This document shows positions 34,675 through 42,674 of a stretch of DNA of 64,000 bases, in pieces. The notes below the pieces were generated by a model. That model saw only the letters and a list, made by a program, of their open reading frames with translations, ran no database searches and was not told the DNA's origin. A program made the translations under genes and the position numbers. How positions within the stretch are numbered: the first letter of the stretch is position 1; every line of letters starts with the position of its first letter. Source of the stretch: an uncultured Lachnospiraceae bacterium (GTDB lineage Bacteria > Bacillota > Clostridia > Lachnospirales > Lachnospiraceae); NCBI GenBank assembly GCA_934309145.1, contig CAKRCW010000009.1, positions 1 through 64,000 on the forward strand. Direction: 5' to 3'.

Positions 34675-34703
34675 ATCTTTAGTACCTTTTGGGAGGGCAG
34701 ATT

Positions 34704-35999
34704 ATGTATAGAAAAATTATGAATTATTTAGAAGTATGGAAGGAAAGTAAACATCGTAAGCCTCTTATTTTGCAGGGGGCAAGGCAGGTTGGAAAGACTT
34801 ATTCTGTTTTGGAATTTGGACGTAACAACTATGAGAATGTAGTATATTTCAATTTTGAAACTAACCCTAAATTAAATGAAACCTTTGAAGAAAATATAAG
34901 TCCTGATTATCTGGTACCGATTTTATCGCATATTGCTGGGCAGACTATTGTAAAGGAAAAAACACTTATTATATTTGATGAGGTACAGCTTTGTGAGAGA
35001 GCGTTGACTTCTCTTAAATATTTTTGTGAAGATGCACCGGATTATCACATAATTGTTGCAGGAAGTCTGCTTGGCGTTGCTGTAAACAGGGCAGAATTTT
35101 CATTTCCGGTTGGTAAAGTAGATATGAAAACCATGTACCCTATGGACATGGAAGAATTTATGCTTGCTATGGATGAAGCACAGCTTGTTGCGAAAATCCG
35201 AGAGTGCTTTGATACTGATAAGCCTATGCCTGCTGCTTTGCATGATGCGGCAATGCAGTTATATCGTCAATATCTTGTTGTTGGGGGTATGCCGGAATGT
35301 GTAATGCAATTTGCAGAAACTAAGGATTATATACTTGTTCGCCATACTCAGGACACAATTCTTGCAAGTTATCTCAATGATATGAGTAAGTACAATAATA
35401 CTAATGAAATTAAGAAAACCAGACTTGCATATGATAATATTACTGTTCAGCTTTCTAAGAAAAATACACGTTTTCAATATAAACTGATTAAGAAGGGCGG
35501 GCGCGCATCTGAATTTGAAAATGCTATTGAATGGCTTTGTTTGTCTGGTATTGTATCAAAGGTTTACAAGGTGCAACAGATAAAAAAGCCTTTGGAAAAT
35601 TATCGGGATATTGATGCATTTAAAATATATGTATCTGATTTAGGATTACTTTGTGCTAAGAAGGATTTAGCTGCAAATGATATTCTTTATATGGTTGAGG
35701 ATATTAATGACTTTAAGGGTGGAATGGCTGAAAATTATGTGAATGTACAGCTTGCTATTAACGGATATAAGACATATTACTGGGAGTCGGAGCGTGGAGC
35801 AGAAATAGATTTTGTTATTCAACGTAATGATAATCTGATTCCTATTGAGGTAAAATCTGCCGATAATACAAGAGCCAAAAGTCTTATGGTGTATATGAAA
35901 ACCTATAAACCAGCTTATGCAATTAAATTGTCAGCTAAAAATTTTGCATTTGAGGATAATAAAAAGGTTGTGCCTTTATATGCAGCGTTTTGCATATAG
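34704..35999 (+). CDS. AAA ATPase with DUF4143 domain
   Basis: 431 residues from ATG 34704 (GGGAGGG upstream). Walker A GARQVGKT at 25-32, Walker B LIIFDEVQLCE, then a winged-helix-like middle and a DUF4143 C-terminal domain (about 205-380; GGMAENYVNVQL and YYWESERGAEIDFVI, with a restriction-endonuclease-like EVK motif at the end). The family is very common and often expanded in bacterial genomes; its function is not settled, with roles proposed in defence or DNA handling. Preceded by a large inverted repeat. Confidence 0.85.
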   Translation: MYRKIMNYLEVWKESKHRKPLILQGARQVGKTYSVLEFGRNNYENVVYFNFETNPKLNETFEENISPDYLVPILSHIAGQTIVKEKTLIIFDEVQLCERALTSLKYFCEDAPDYHIIVAGSLLGVAVNRAEFSFPVGKVDMKTMYPMDMEEFMLAMDEAQLVAKIRECFDTDKPMPAALHDAAMQLYRQYLVVGGMPECVMQFAETKDYILVRHTQDTILASYLNDMSKYNNTNEIKKTRLAYDNITVQLSKKNTRFQYKLIKKGGRASEFENAIEWLCLSGIVSKVYKVQQIKKPLENYRDIDAFKIYVSDLGLLCAKKDLAANDILYMVEDINDFKGGMAENYVNVQLAINGYKTYYWESERGAEIDFVIQRNDNLIPIEVKSADNTRAKSLMVYMKTYKPAYAIKLSAKNFAFEDNKKVVPLYAAFCI

Positions 36000-36044
36000 A
36001 TTAAGGGAGTACATGCACATATTTTAAGTAAAAGGGATGATGAT

Positions 36045-36830
36045 ATGATTTTAAAACAGATTGATGATGGGAAAGCATTTGATTGGGGCAAAACATCTAC
36101 AGATTATGCTAAATACAGAGATATTTATCCGGAGGAGTTTTATCAGTATATATTGAAGCTTGGCTTGTGTAAAGATGGTCAGCGCGTTCTGGATATAGGA
36201 ACGGGTACAGGTGTGCTTCCACGAAATATGTTTAAATATGGGGCAAGGTGGACAGGTATAGATATATCTGATAATCAGATTGAGCAGGCAAAAAGGCTTG
36301 CAGAGGATAATCATATGGACATTGATTTTTTCGCGTGCAAAGCAGAGGATGTTGATTTTTCAGATAATACTTTTGATGTGATAACAGCATGTCAATGTAT
36401 ATGGTACCCAAATCACAAGCTTACAGCACCTAAGTTTGCACATATTTTGAAGAAAAATGGCAAGTTCCTCATTCTTTATATGGGTTGGCTTCCATATGAG
36501 GATGAAATAGCCGGAAAAAGTGAGAAAATCATATTGAAATACAATCCCAAATGGTCTGGCTGTGGTGATACTGTTCATCCGGTATGGATTCCTGATGAGT
36601 ACATGGAATATTTCAGACTTGTAACAAAGGAAGAATTCAGGGTTGATGTCGCATTTTCACGTGAAGGATGGCATGGAAGAATGAGAGCGTGCAGGGGTGT
36701 AGGTGCATCACTTAATGCTGATGAGCTTGCTGCATGGGATAATGAACACTATCAGATGCTTGTTGATAATGCACCAGAGCAATTTTTTATAAAGCACTAT
36801 GTGTCTGTTGCAGAGCTTGAGGTTATGTAA
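36045..36830 (+). CDS. Class I SAM-dependent methyltransferase
   Basis: 261 residues. SAM-binding motif I DIGTGTGVLPRNMF (about 48-61), motif II acidic residue in TGIDISDNQIEQA, motif III AEDVDFSDNTFDVITACQCIWY. Substrate unknown; the C-terminal part is not catalytic-family-specific. Two bases separate it from the Ser/Thr kinase gene, so the two are probably co-transcribed. Confidence 0.85.
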   Translation: MILKQIDDGKAFDWGKTSTDYAKYRDIYPEEFYQYILKLGLCKDGQRVLDIGTGTGVLPRNMFKYGARWTGIDISDNQIEQAKRLAEDNHMDIDFFACKAEDVDFSDNTFDVITACQCIWYPNHKLTAPKFAHILKKNGKFLILYMGWLPYEDEIAGKSEKIILKYNPKWSGCGDTVHPVWIPDEYMEYFRLVTKEEFRVDVAFSREGWHGRMRACRGVGASLNADELAAWDNEHYQMLVDNAPEQFFIKHYVSVAELEVM

Positions 36831-36832
36831 TT

Positions 36833-38296
36833 ATGGAAGAATATTGGTTGCCTGAGGGAACATATTTAGAGAAAGATAAATATAGAATAGAGAGGGTAAT
36901 AGGTGACGGAGGCTTCGGAATCACATATCTTGGATATGATGAGAAGCTTAGGCGCAAGGTCGCAATTAAGGAATTCTATATGTGTGGCTATTGCTATCGC
37001 AGACCTGATGATGAGAGGGTTTATCCGTGTGATGGACAAAAGGGCGATGCATTTGAAAAGGAAAAGCTTCGTTTTATTGAAGAGGGACGAGTTCTCGCAG
37101 CGTTAAATGAACAACCGGGTGTGGTTAATATTTATAATTTCATAGAGGAAAATAACACCGCTTACCTTATTATGGATTATGTTGATGGCAAATCATTAGA
37201 GGTTTATATAAAGGAGTGCGGAGGGAGACTTTCTGTACCACAGACACTTTTGATTATGAAACCTGTAATCAGAGCTTTGATTGATATACATAAGCGGGGC
37301 ATTATCCATAGGGATATCAGTCCTGACAATATAATGATTACAAATGACAGAAAGGTAAAGCTGATTGATTTTGGAGCGGCAAAGCAATATGGCAGTTATA
37401 ACGAAAATAAGGTAAGAAAGGGCGGATATTCACCGCTTGAACAGGTTGTGGCTCATGGACAGGTAGGTCCTTATTCGGATATTTATGCCATTTGTGCGAC
37501 AATCTATACCTGTATTACCGGAGTGAGTGTAATGCCTGCTCTAGAGCGTGCAAAGGATGACAGGTTGGCTGCACCATCTAAATTAGGAGTTATTATTGAG
37601 CCGGAAACTGAGGAGACTTTAATGCAGGGGCTTGCTTTATATTCTGAACAGAGAATTCCTGACGCAGAGAGTTTATATGGACGTCTGTATGGAGCGTTGG
37701 AGCATAAATCAGAGCAACACAAAACAAATACTGCGATAACCAAGATGATTTCGGATATTCAGAGAGAACAGAAGAAAAAGTCACGTTTAACAATAGCGGT
37801 AGTGATAGTATGTGTATTTGCGATTGTGGCAGGTGCGTGCATATATTTGCGTAAAAACGGTGATAGTAAAGTTGTGTATGAGGCTACACACGGGGACGAT
37901 AATTCGTATGCACAGGAGCTATATGATTTGTGCGCAGGTTTACATAATGATGATGGCATACCTCTTGTCTGGAACGAAGAATTGACAGAAGCAGCAGAAT
38001 ATGCGGCAAATCAGGCAGCTTTGCTTTCTTATGCAAATGAACTAAATGAGAAGCTTTCAGAGATAGGCAGCAGTACACTTGATGTTTATGGGCTTTCTGA
38101 TACCGGTTGGGTAATTTATACCTTCCAGACAAGCGCAGAGGTTCGTGATGTAAAACAAGCCTTGGACGAGTATATCGGAGAGATTAATATGAGACAGAAC
38201 GGTTCTGTAAATCTGGATAACTGTTCTAGTCTTGGTGTTGGTGTTTCGCATACAGAGGATGGAATATACTATTGGGCGGTGTTTTACCAAAGGTAA
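36833..38296 (+). CDS. Membrane Ser/Thr protein kinase with extracellular CAP-like domain
   Basis: 487 residues. Protein kinase domain (about 15-285): glycine-rich GDGGFGITYLG, lysine in VAIKEFY, catalytic H159-R160-D161 in IIHRDISPDN, D179-F180-G181 and GGYSPLEQ in place of the usual APE region. Then a linker, one membrane helix (about 319-338) and an extracellular CAP/SCP-like domain (about 365-487: ELYDLCAGLH, LVWNEELTEAAEYAANQA, LGVGVSHTEDG). This differs from PrkC, which has PASTA repeats. It starts a set of genes with FHA, sigma-like and HTH proteins, which suggests phosphorylation of one of them. Confidence 0.9.
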   Translation: MEEYWLPEGTYLEKDKYRIERVIGDGGFGITYLGYDEKLRRKVAIKEFYMCGYCYRRPDDERVYPCDGQKGDAFEKEKLRFIEEGRVLAALNEQPGVVNIYNFIEENNTAYLIMDYVDGKSLEVYIKECGGRLSVPQTLLIMKPVIRALIDIHKRGIIHRDISPDNIMITNDRKVKLIDFGAAKQYGSYNENKVRKGGYSPLEQVVAHGQVGPYSDIYAICATIYTCITGVSVMPALERAKDDRLAAPSKLGVIIEPETEETLMQGLALYSEQRIPDAESLYGRLYGALEHKSEQHKTNTAITKMISDIQREQKKKSRLTIAVVIVCVFAIVAGACIYLRKNGDSKVVYEATHGDDNSYAQELYDLCAGLHNDDGIPLVWNEELTEAAEYAANQAALLSYANELNEKLSEIGSSTLDVYGLSDTGWVIYTFQTSAEVRDVKQALDEYIGEINMRQNGSVNLDNCSSLGVGVSHTEDGIYYWAVFYQR

Positions 38297-38301
38297 GTAA
38301 A

Positions 38302-38339
38302 TAAGGCATATATTATCATTTACAATAATATATGCCTTA
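38302..38339. terminator. Bidirectional terminator after the Ser/Thr kinase gene
   Basis: Perfect 15-bp stem TAAGGCATATATTAT/ATAATATATGCCTTA (38302-38316 with 38325-38339) with an 8-base loop between convergent genes. The flanks are A/T-rich but lack a long T-tract. Confidence 0.65.
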
Positions 38340-38356
38340 GAAAAAATTCTCTCCTG

Positions 38357-38674
38357 CTATTTTGCTTCCGTGTAATCTTCTTTGATTAATATTGTGTCTC
38401 CGTTTGTCAGAGTATTATATTCATCTCTAGCCTCAACATCGGAGCTTGGAGTTGAGTAATATAAATTCTCATTTGGAACTGTGCTGTTGTCAGTCTCTTC
38501 CTTGATAAGTGAGTTATTTCCATTAGAAAGTGTAGTATAGTTAATATCTTCTGTAGAAGAATTTTCAATCTGAGCTTTGGCTTCTGGTGAGTCTCTTTTG
38601 ATTAAATATGTGCATACGCTGCATAAAGCGATAAGCGATAGAGCTACTGTTATAATAATAGGTTTCTTTTTCAT
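38357..38674 (-). CDS. Small membrane-anchored extracellular protein with duplicated motif
   Basis: 105 residues from the ATG at 38674 (GGGGGGT upstream). A basic N terminus and one helix (about 5-24) form a signal anchor. The rest is acidic and contains two copies of a roughly 15-residue motif: YTTLSNGNNSLIKEE and YNTLTNGDTILIKED. No known domain recognised. It is encoded against the direction of the surrounding kinase/sigma-like genes. It could be a cell-surface ligand for the neighbouring ectodomain proteins; this is only an inference. Confidence 0.75.
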   Translation of the reverse strand: MKKKPIIITVALSLIALCSVCTYLIKRDSPEAKAQIENSSTEDINYTTLSNGNNSLIKEETDNSTVPNENLYYSTPSSDVEARDEYNTLTNGDTILIKEDYTEAK

Positions 38675-38723
38675 GATAAATACCCCCCATTCAACAAAAC
38701 AACATTTTACAATTTCTATCATT

Positions 38724-38752
38724 ATAATACATTAAAAAATAGTAAAATACAA
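38724..38752 (-). promoter_or_regulatory. Promoter of the small extracellular protein gene
   Basis: On the minus strand TTGTAT (38747-38752), 17-bp spacer, TATTAT (38724-38729). Confidence 0.45.
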
Positions 38753-38785
38753 TAGAAAACATCAAAAAATAAGTTGAAAATATCC

Positions 38786-38814
38786 TTGACCACATATTCA
38801 AACAATATTATGCT
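38786..38814 (+). promoter_or_regulatory. Promoter of the sigma-like membrane protein gene
   Basis: TTGACC at 38786-38791, 17-bp spacer, TATGCT at 38809-38814, diverging from the promoter of the gene at 38674. Confidence 0.5.
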
Positions 38815-38885
38815 TTAATCATATTAATTAACTACATGACGCAAGTCATAATGCTATAACATTATGAAGAAAACAGGGGGCACAG

Positions 38886-40517
38886 ATGGAGCGGAATATT
38901 ACAGAACAGGTTGTCTATACAATGCTTCGCACGATAATTACAGATGATGAGCAGGCAGCTTCGCTTGTTCCTAAGGTGTGCGACAGGATATATCAGAATA
39001 CTGAAAGCATGGAAAATACCGAAGTATTTTGTCAGTGGGCAGCAAAATATGCAAATGAGGAGGCAATGCAGTATCTTGCCAATAGTGGCATTGGCTACAA
39101 AGCGCAGAGTGATTATATAAATGTAAATACAGACAGTGCAGATGAAACGACAGAACAGTTCTATGATTATGCGGTTTGGGATGAAGAATTTACAATTTCA
39201 GATGAAGAATTTCAGGATGCTGAATTAATAACTAAATTACAATCGATATTTTACGAGCTTGCCCCTATGGAAAAGCTGGTTTTTCAGGATTATTATTATT
39301 TTGGAGCAGGAGTTCCTGAGATTGCGGCTAAAACCGGTTGGACAAATAATGCTGTAAGACAAACTCTTGGAAAAACAAGAACTGCTATGATTTCTGCGAT
39401 AACAGAGACCGAGCAGAAGAATGTGGATGAAAAACAATATGCCACCCAAGTTAAGCGAAAATTAAAGGATACACCTTGGTTGTGGTTAATATTTAGAAAT
39501 TATATAAGCGAAGCAACCGGATTTGAACAGATGTTGGGACAGGCAATAGTGGATAATGTTGCGGCAGGACAGGCAATAGGAGATAATGTTGCGGCAGGAC
39601 AGGCTATTGGCAATAATATGGCAGCGGGAATCCTTAAAACTGCTGGCGGCAAGATTGCGGCGGGAATAGTTGGAGCTGCTGTGATTGTCGCAATAGGAGT
39701 TGGAATACACAATGCAGCGTCGGATTCGGGCGGCGTGTTTGATGATACACCTCCTGAAAATCAAATTGTTCCATCTGAGGAGTTTGAGCCGGTTATTCCA
39801 GATGTGACAACAGAGATAGAGGAGACAGAAGAGACTGAAGAAGAAACAGAGCAATATGAATTTGAAGAACAAACCCAGCTAGAGGTAATGATTGAGCAGG
39901 CAAGGGAAGGCATGGATGAATATGAGGCTGATGGTACGAGTGAATTTCTAGGGTATTATTCAATCATTACTTATGAGAGGAAAAACAGCTTTTATGTAAT
40001 TGAAGATATTGACGGTGATGGCGACGATGAGCTGTTGTTTGGATGCTGGAATCCTGAGAAGAAAATTGTAGAGGTCAGAGATATTTGCGAAGCACTATAT
40101 CACCCGGAGGCACGTTATGGAGAGGCTTACTATAGCGAAGGAAATGTCATGACGATTAGAGACGCAGATGGCGATAACTATGATTTGGAAATTTATGATC
40201 CCACACCTGAGGATGATTATTCAAAAGTTTTTTTGCTTAAGCTCCTGTGTAGGGATGGTGTGACAAGATATTATGAGCTGGGATATGGAGTTCAGCCGGA
40301 TTACTATGATGGACCTCTTAATGTAAACTATGAAACATTTCTTGGACAGTTAGATGACGAGACTGCCTCGGGTTATTACACAGAAATTTCTGAGGCAGAA
40401 TGGAATTCTCATAAGGAGGCACATCCATATAAAAAGCTTGAATGGAAGCCTCTTTTTGAGGACGACACAATATTAAATGAGGATTCGACAATCCCTGATG
40501 CGGATGGCAGGTTCTAG
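38886..40517 (+). CDS. Sigma-region-4-like protein fused to a membrane helix and ectodomain
   Basis: 543 residues. N-terminal helical part, then a region resembling sigma-70 region 4 (about 118-175: FYELAPMEKLVFQDYYY, IAAKTGWTNNAVRQTLGKTRTAM). A tandem repeat of about ten residues (GQAIxDNVAA, 218-248) comes next, a membrane helix (about 260-280), an acidic Thr/Glu-rich stalk, and an extracellular domain (about 325-540) with an acidic loop IDGDGDDELLF that resembles a calcium-binding loop. It would place a promoter-recognition-like domain inside the cell and a sensor outside. The match to region 4 is by eye; the ectodomain is not recognised. RBS GGGGG precedes the ATG. Confidence 0.8.
   Translation: MERNITEQVVYTMLRTIITDDEQAASLVPKVCDRIYQNTESMENTEVFCQWAAKYANEEAMQYLANSGIGYKAQSDYINVNTDSADETTEQFYDYAVWDEEFTISDEEFQDAELITKLQSIFYELAPMEKLVFQDYYYFGAGVPEIAAKTGWTNNAVRQTLGKTRTAMISAITETEQKNVDEKQYATQVKRKLKDTPWLWLIFRNYISEATGFEQMLGQAIVDNVAAGQAIGDNVAAGQAIGNNMAAGILKTAGGKIAAGIVGAAVIVAIGVGIHNAASDSGGVFDDTPPENQIVPSEEFEPVIPDVTTEIEETEETEEETEQYEFEEQTQLEVMIEQAREGMDEYEADGTSEFLGYYSIITYERKNSFYVIEDIDGDGDDELLFGCWNPEKKIVEVRDICEALYHPEARYGEAYYSEGNVMTIRDADGDNYDLEIYDPTPEDDYSKVFLLKLLCRDGVTRYYELGYGVQPDYYDGPLNVNYETFLGQLDDETASGYYTEISEAEWNSHKEAHPYKKLEWKPLFEDDTILNEDSTIPDADGRF
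39538..39628 (+). repeat. Three 30-bp in-frame tandem repeats
   Basis: Unit GGACAGGCAATAG..GATAATGTTGCGGCA occurs three times with small changes, encoding GQAIVDNVAA, GQAIGDNVAA and GQAIGNNMAA just before the membrane helix of the sigma-like protein. Tandem copies could vary in number between strains. Confidence 0.8.
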
Positions 40518-40547
40518 AGTGTAAACTTTGCCTGAAAACACATTTTC

Positions 40548-40600
40548 TTTGTTCGTGTATTATAAGCCTATCAGTAAGAGCTGAAAAACAAACGAACAAA
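40548..40600. promoter_or_regulatory. Inverted repeat before the small membrane protein gene
   Basis: TTTGTTCGT (40548-40556) and ACGAACAAA (40592-40600) are perfect inverted copies 35 bp apart; the right copy abuts the RBS GGAGAGG at 40601. It could be an operator, or an RNA hairpin that hides the RBS. Confidence 0.4.
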
Positions 40601-40613
40601 GGAGAGGTTTAAA

Positions 40614-40943
40614 ATGAAGAAAATGGTAATTGCGCAGTATATTGCGATTGTAGCAACTTGTATGACGGTGATAGGCTTTTTGCTTAATTTAGCCACGCAT
40701 ACATCATTTAGTGCTTCTATGTTTGCTACAGGAATGATGATAGGAATGATATCGTATTTCTTTGGAGGCTTTGGAACAGCGGTGAAGATGGCTGGAAAGA
40801 TTGCAAAATGGGGCTGGATGATATTGCCATTCCCATATGATATTATGACAGGATTGATAGCATTTATAATATCAATATTTGTATTCTTTGCGTTGCCTAT
40901 TATCCCAATCAGAATAGCATACAAGGATAAAAATATGCAGTAG
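40614..40943 (+). CDS. Small polytopic membrane protein, unknown function
   Basis: 109 residues with three or four hydrophobic helices (about 5-26, 34-56, 62-75, 78-100) and a charged tail. No family recognised. Strong RBS GGAGAGG. Lies between the sigma-like and HTH genes, suggesting it belongs to the same set, perhaps as a membrane partner. Confidence 0.7.
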   Translation: MKKMVIAQYIAIVATCMTVIGFLLNLATHTSFSASMFATGMMIGMISYFFGGFGTAVKMAGKIAKWGWMILPFPYDIMTGLIAFIISIFVFFALPIIPIRIAYKDKNMQ

Positions 40944-40974
40944 AATAGTTACTGCGATACAAATGTGGAGAGCT

Positions 40975-41988
40975 ATGGAACAAAATGATTTAGAGACAAG
41001 TTATATAAAGGATGAAATCGAGAGATGTGAAAATCTGGAAGATTTAAAAGCTAGAATACTCCCGCTGCTTCAAACACAACAGGAGCAGTGGGCAGAAAAA
41101 ATTAATGGGATATTGAAGGAAGGCGGATGGAGTAAGACTGCATTTGCTAAAAAATGCAACGTGAGCCGCGTTTCTGTAGATAAGTGGTGTAAGGGGGCTA
41201 TTCCTAAGAATCGTGAGACATTTCTTAGAATCGGACTTGCAGCGGGATATAATCTGTCACGCATGAACCAGTTGCTTTGGAGGTATGGACAGTACCCTGA
41301 GCTTTATTCAAAAAGCTTGGAGGATTGTGTGTGCATTTATGTAATTAATAATCTCTGTGGTGCAGATATGATAGAGAGCTATGATTACATACTCTCACAG
41401 ATTAAAGTCAATATGATAGAGGAAGGCGTTGCCTATATACCCGATATATGTACAGCACAATTTGATAAAAAGCTGGCAGATGTTCAGGGGGAGGATGCTC
41501 TTAAGCAGTTCATATATGATAATATTGCGACCTTTTCATCGGCATATCAGAAATTTTATGCCTATGTGAAGATGTACATAACAATTAATTACAAACGCTA
41601 CTCATCTAGTGTGGCAAATCTTGCGGAGGGACAGGGCTGGTCATCCTCGCTTCGCCAGTGTGTGTCGGCAATACGACAGAACAAATGGTATCCAACTAGA
41701 AATAAAATCTTATCTCTCGGATTACACCTTAGTATGGACCATGAACAGATTGACGAGATGCTTACGCTTGCACATATGGAACCGCTTTGTGCGAAAAATC
41801 CGTTTGAGAGTGTAATTATATTTATTCTGGAGGATGCAAGCCTTAACAATATGCTTGATACTGAGACGGAGGAGTTTAATCCCGATGAGCTGTGCAGATA
41901 TGCGAGGGAGATTTTAAGTGGTTTAAAGCTTCCGGAGATAGATGCATTTATGTCTGAGCTTCCGGATATGGATAAGGATATGTGGTAA
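40975..41988 (+). CDS. Helix-turn-helix protein of the kinase/FHA gene set
   Basis: 337 residues from ATG 40975, for which GGAG lies about 6 bp upstream (ATG 40963 is an alternative). An N-terminal XRE-like HTH occupies about 40-85 (KTAFAKKCNVSRVSVDKWCKG, with FLRIGLAAGYNLSRMNQLL following). The rest (about 95-337) is helical, with a second repeat of the LSMDHEQIDEMLTLAHMEPL type that resembles the segment after the HTH. No effector domain known. It ends one base before the FHA gene start, so the two are translationally linked. Confidence 0.75.
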   Translation: MEQNDLETSYIKDEIERCENLEDLKARILPLLQTQQEQWAEKINGILKEGGWSKTAFAKKCNVSRVSVDKWCKGAIPKNRETFLRIGLAAGYNLSRMNQLLWRYGQYPELYSKSLEDCVCIYVINNLCGADMIESYDYILSQIKVNMIEEGVAYIPDICTAQFDKKLADVQGEDALKQFIYDNIATFSSAYQKFYAYVKMYITINYKRYSSSVANLAEGQGWSSSLRQCVSAIRQNKWYPTRNKILSLGLHLSMDHEQIDEMLTLAHMEPLCAKNPFESVIIFILEDASLNNMLDTETEEFNPDELCRYAREILSGLKLPEIDAFMSELPDMDKDMW

Positions 41989-41989
41989 A

Positions 41990-42535
41990 ATGAAAAATAA
42001 TTTAATTGTAATTGAAAATGGACAACTAAATACATATCTGCTTGACACAAGGCTTGTATGGGAGGTTGGCAGGATGTCTAAGGATAATATTCCCGATATT
42101 ACCATGCATGCAACTACTATCAGCCGAAAACATGGCAAGTTTCAGAATATGGACGGAATATGGTTTTATATGGATTATAAGATAACGAATAAAACTCTTC
42201 AAAATGGAAGAGTGCTCACGGCTGGTCTGAATGGACGCGTAAAACCGGTTATGGTTTCAGATGGAGATGTGTTCGTGTTTGGCTGTGGGGAGCAGGCAGT
42301 AGTAAGCCCTGGAACTGTATGGGCTTTTTTTAGTACAAAATATATCGATGCTCCGTGGAAGGGTGTTGACTCAAGAGGTTGTGAAAGACTGCTGATAGTA
42401 GATGGTGACAGCAGATATCACTTGACGGATTTGCAGTTAGGTGAGAAAATAGAGGCAGAGCATGGCACAGTAATTTACATGGGGAATGTTACCTATGTAG
42501 CAGGGGACGTGCAGGTCATGGGAAAAAGAGAATAG
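41990..42535 (+). CDS. FHA domain-containing protein
   Basis: 181 residues. An N-terminal FHA domain (about 1-95) carries the phosphothreonine-binding features: VGRMSKDN, TISRKHGKF (the conserved Ser-Arg-x-His) and ITNKTLQNGRV (the Asn residue and NG). The C-terminal half is unassigned. FHA domains read phosphothreonine made by Ser/Thr kinases, which fits the kinase gene at 36833. Starts right after the HTH gene stop. Confidence 0.85.
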   Translation: MKNNLIVIENGQLNTYLLDTRLVWEVGRMSKDNIPDITMHATTISRKHGKFQNMDGIWFYMDYKITNKTLQNGRVLTAGLNGRVKPVMVSDGDVFVFGCGEQAVVSPGTVWAFFSTKYIDAPWKGVDSRGCERLLIVDGDSRYHLTDLQLGEKIEAEHGTVIYMGNVTYVAGDVQVMGKRE

Positions 42536-42624
42536 GAGCATTGCCGGATGGCGTGCAATACTTGGAATGGTTAATTAAGCAGTGCATTTCCAATTAAGGA
42601 TTTGTACTGCTAAAAAAATAATAT

Positions 42625-42643
42625 GTGGGTTAGCCTAACCTAA
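42625..42643. promoter_or_regulatory. DtxR/IdeR-like iron box before the ABC transporter pair
   Basis: GTGGGTTAGCCTAACCTAA matches the DtxR/IdeR consensus TTAGGTTAGCCTAACCTAA at 17 of 19 positions. It lies about 32 bp before the first ABC gene, so iron-dependent repression is likely. The gap (42536-42674) otherwise shows no gene. Confidence 0.7.
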
Positions 42644-42674
42644 CGATAAAATAAAAATAACAGGAGGATTTGTC

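Noticed and set aside
34704..35999. Restriction-modification or defence system formed by the DUF4143 ATPase and the methyltransferase at 36045
   Set aside because: The methyltransferase lacks DNA-methylase motifs (no DPPY/NPPY), and no restriction enzyme is present; the ATPase is a common family of unclear role.
42536..42624. Hidden small gene between the FHA gene and the iron box
   Set aside because: No RBS with an open frame; only weak inverted segments (TTGGAA/TTCCAA).
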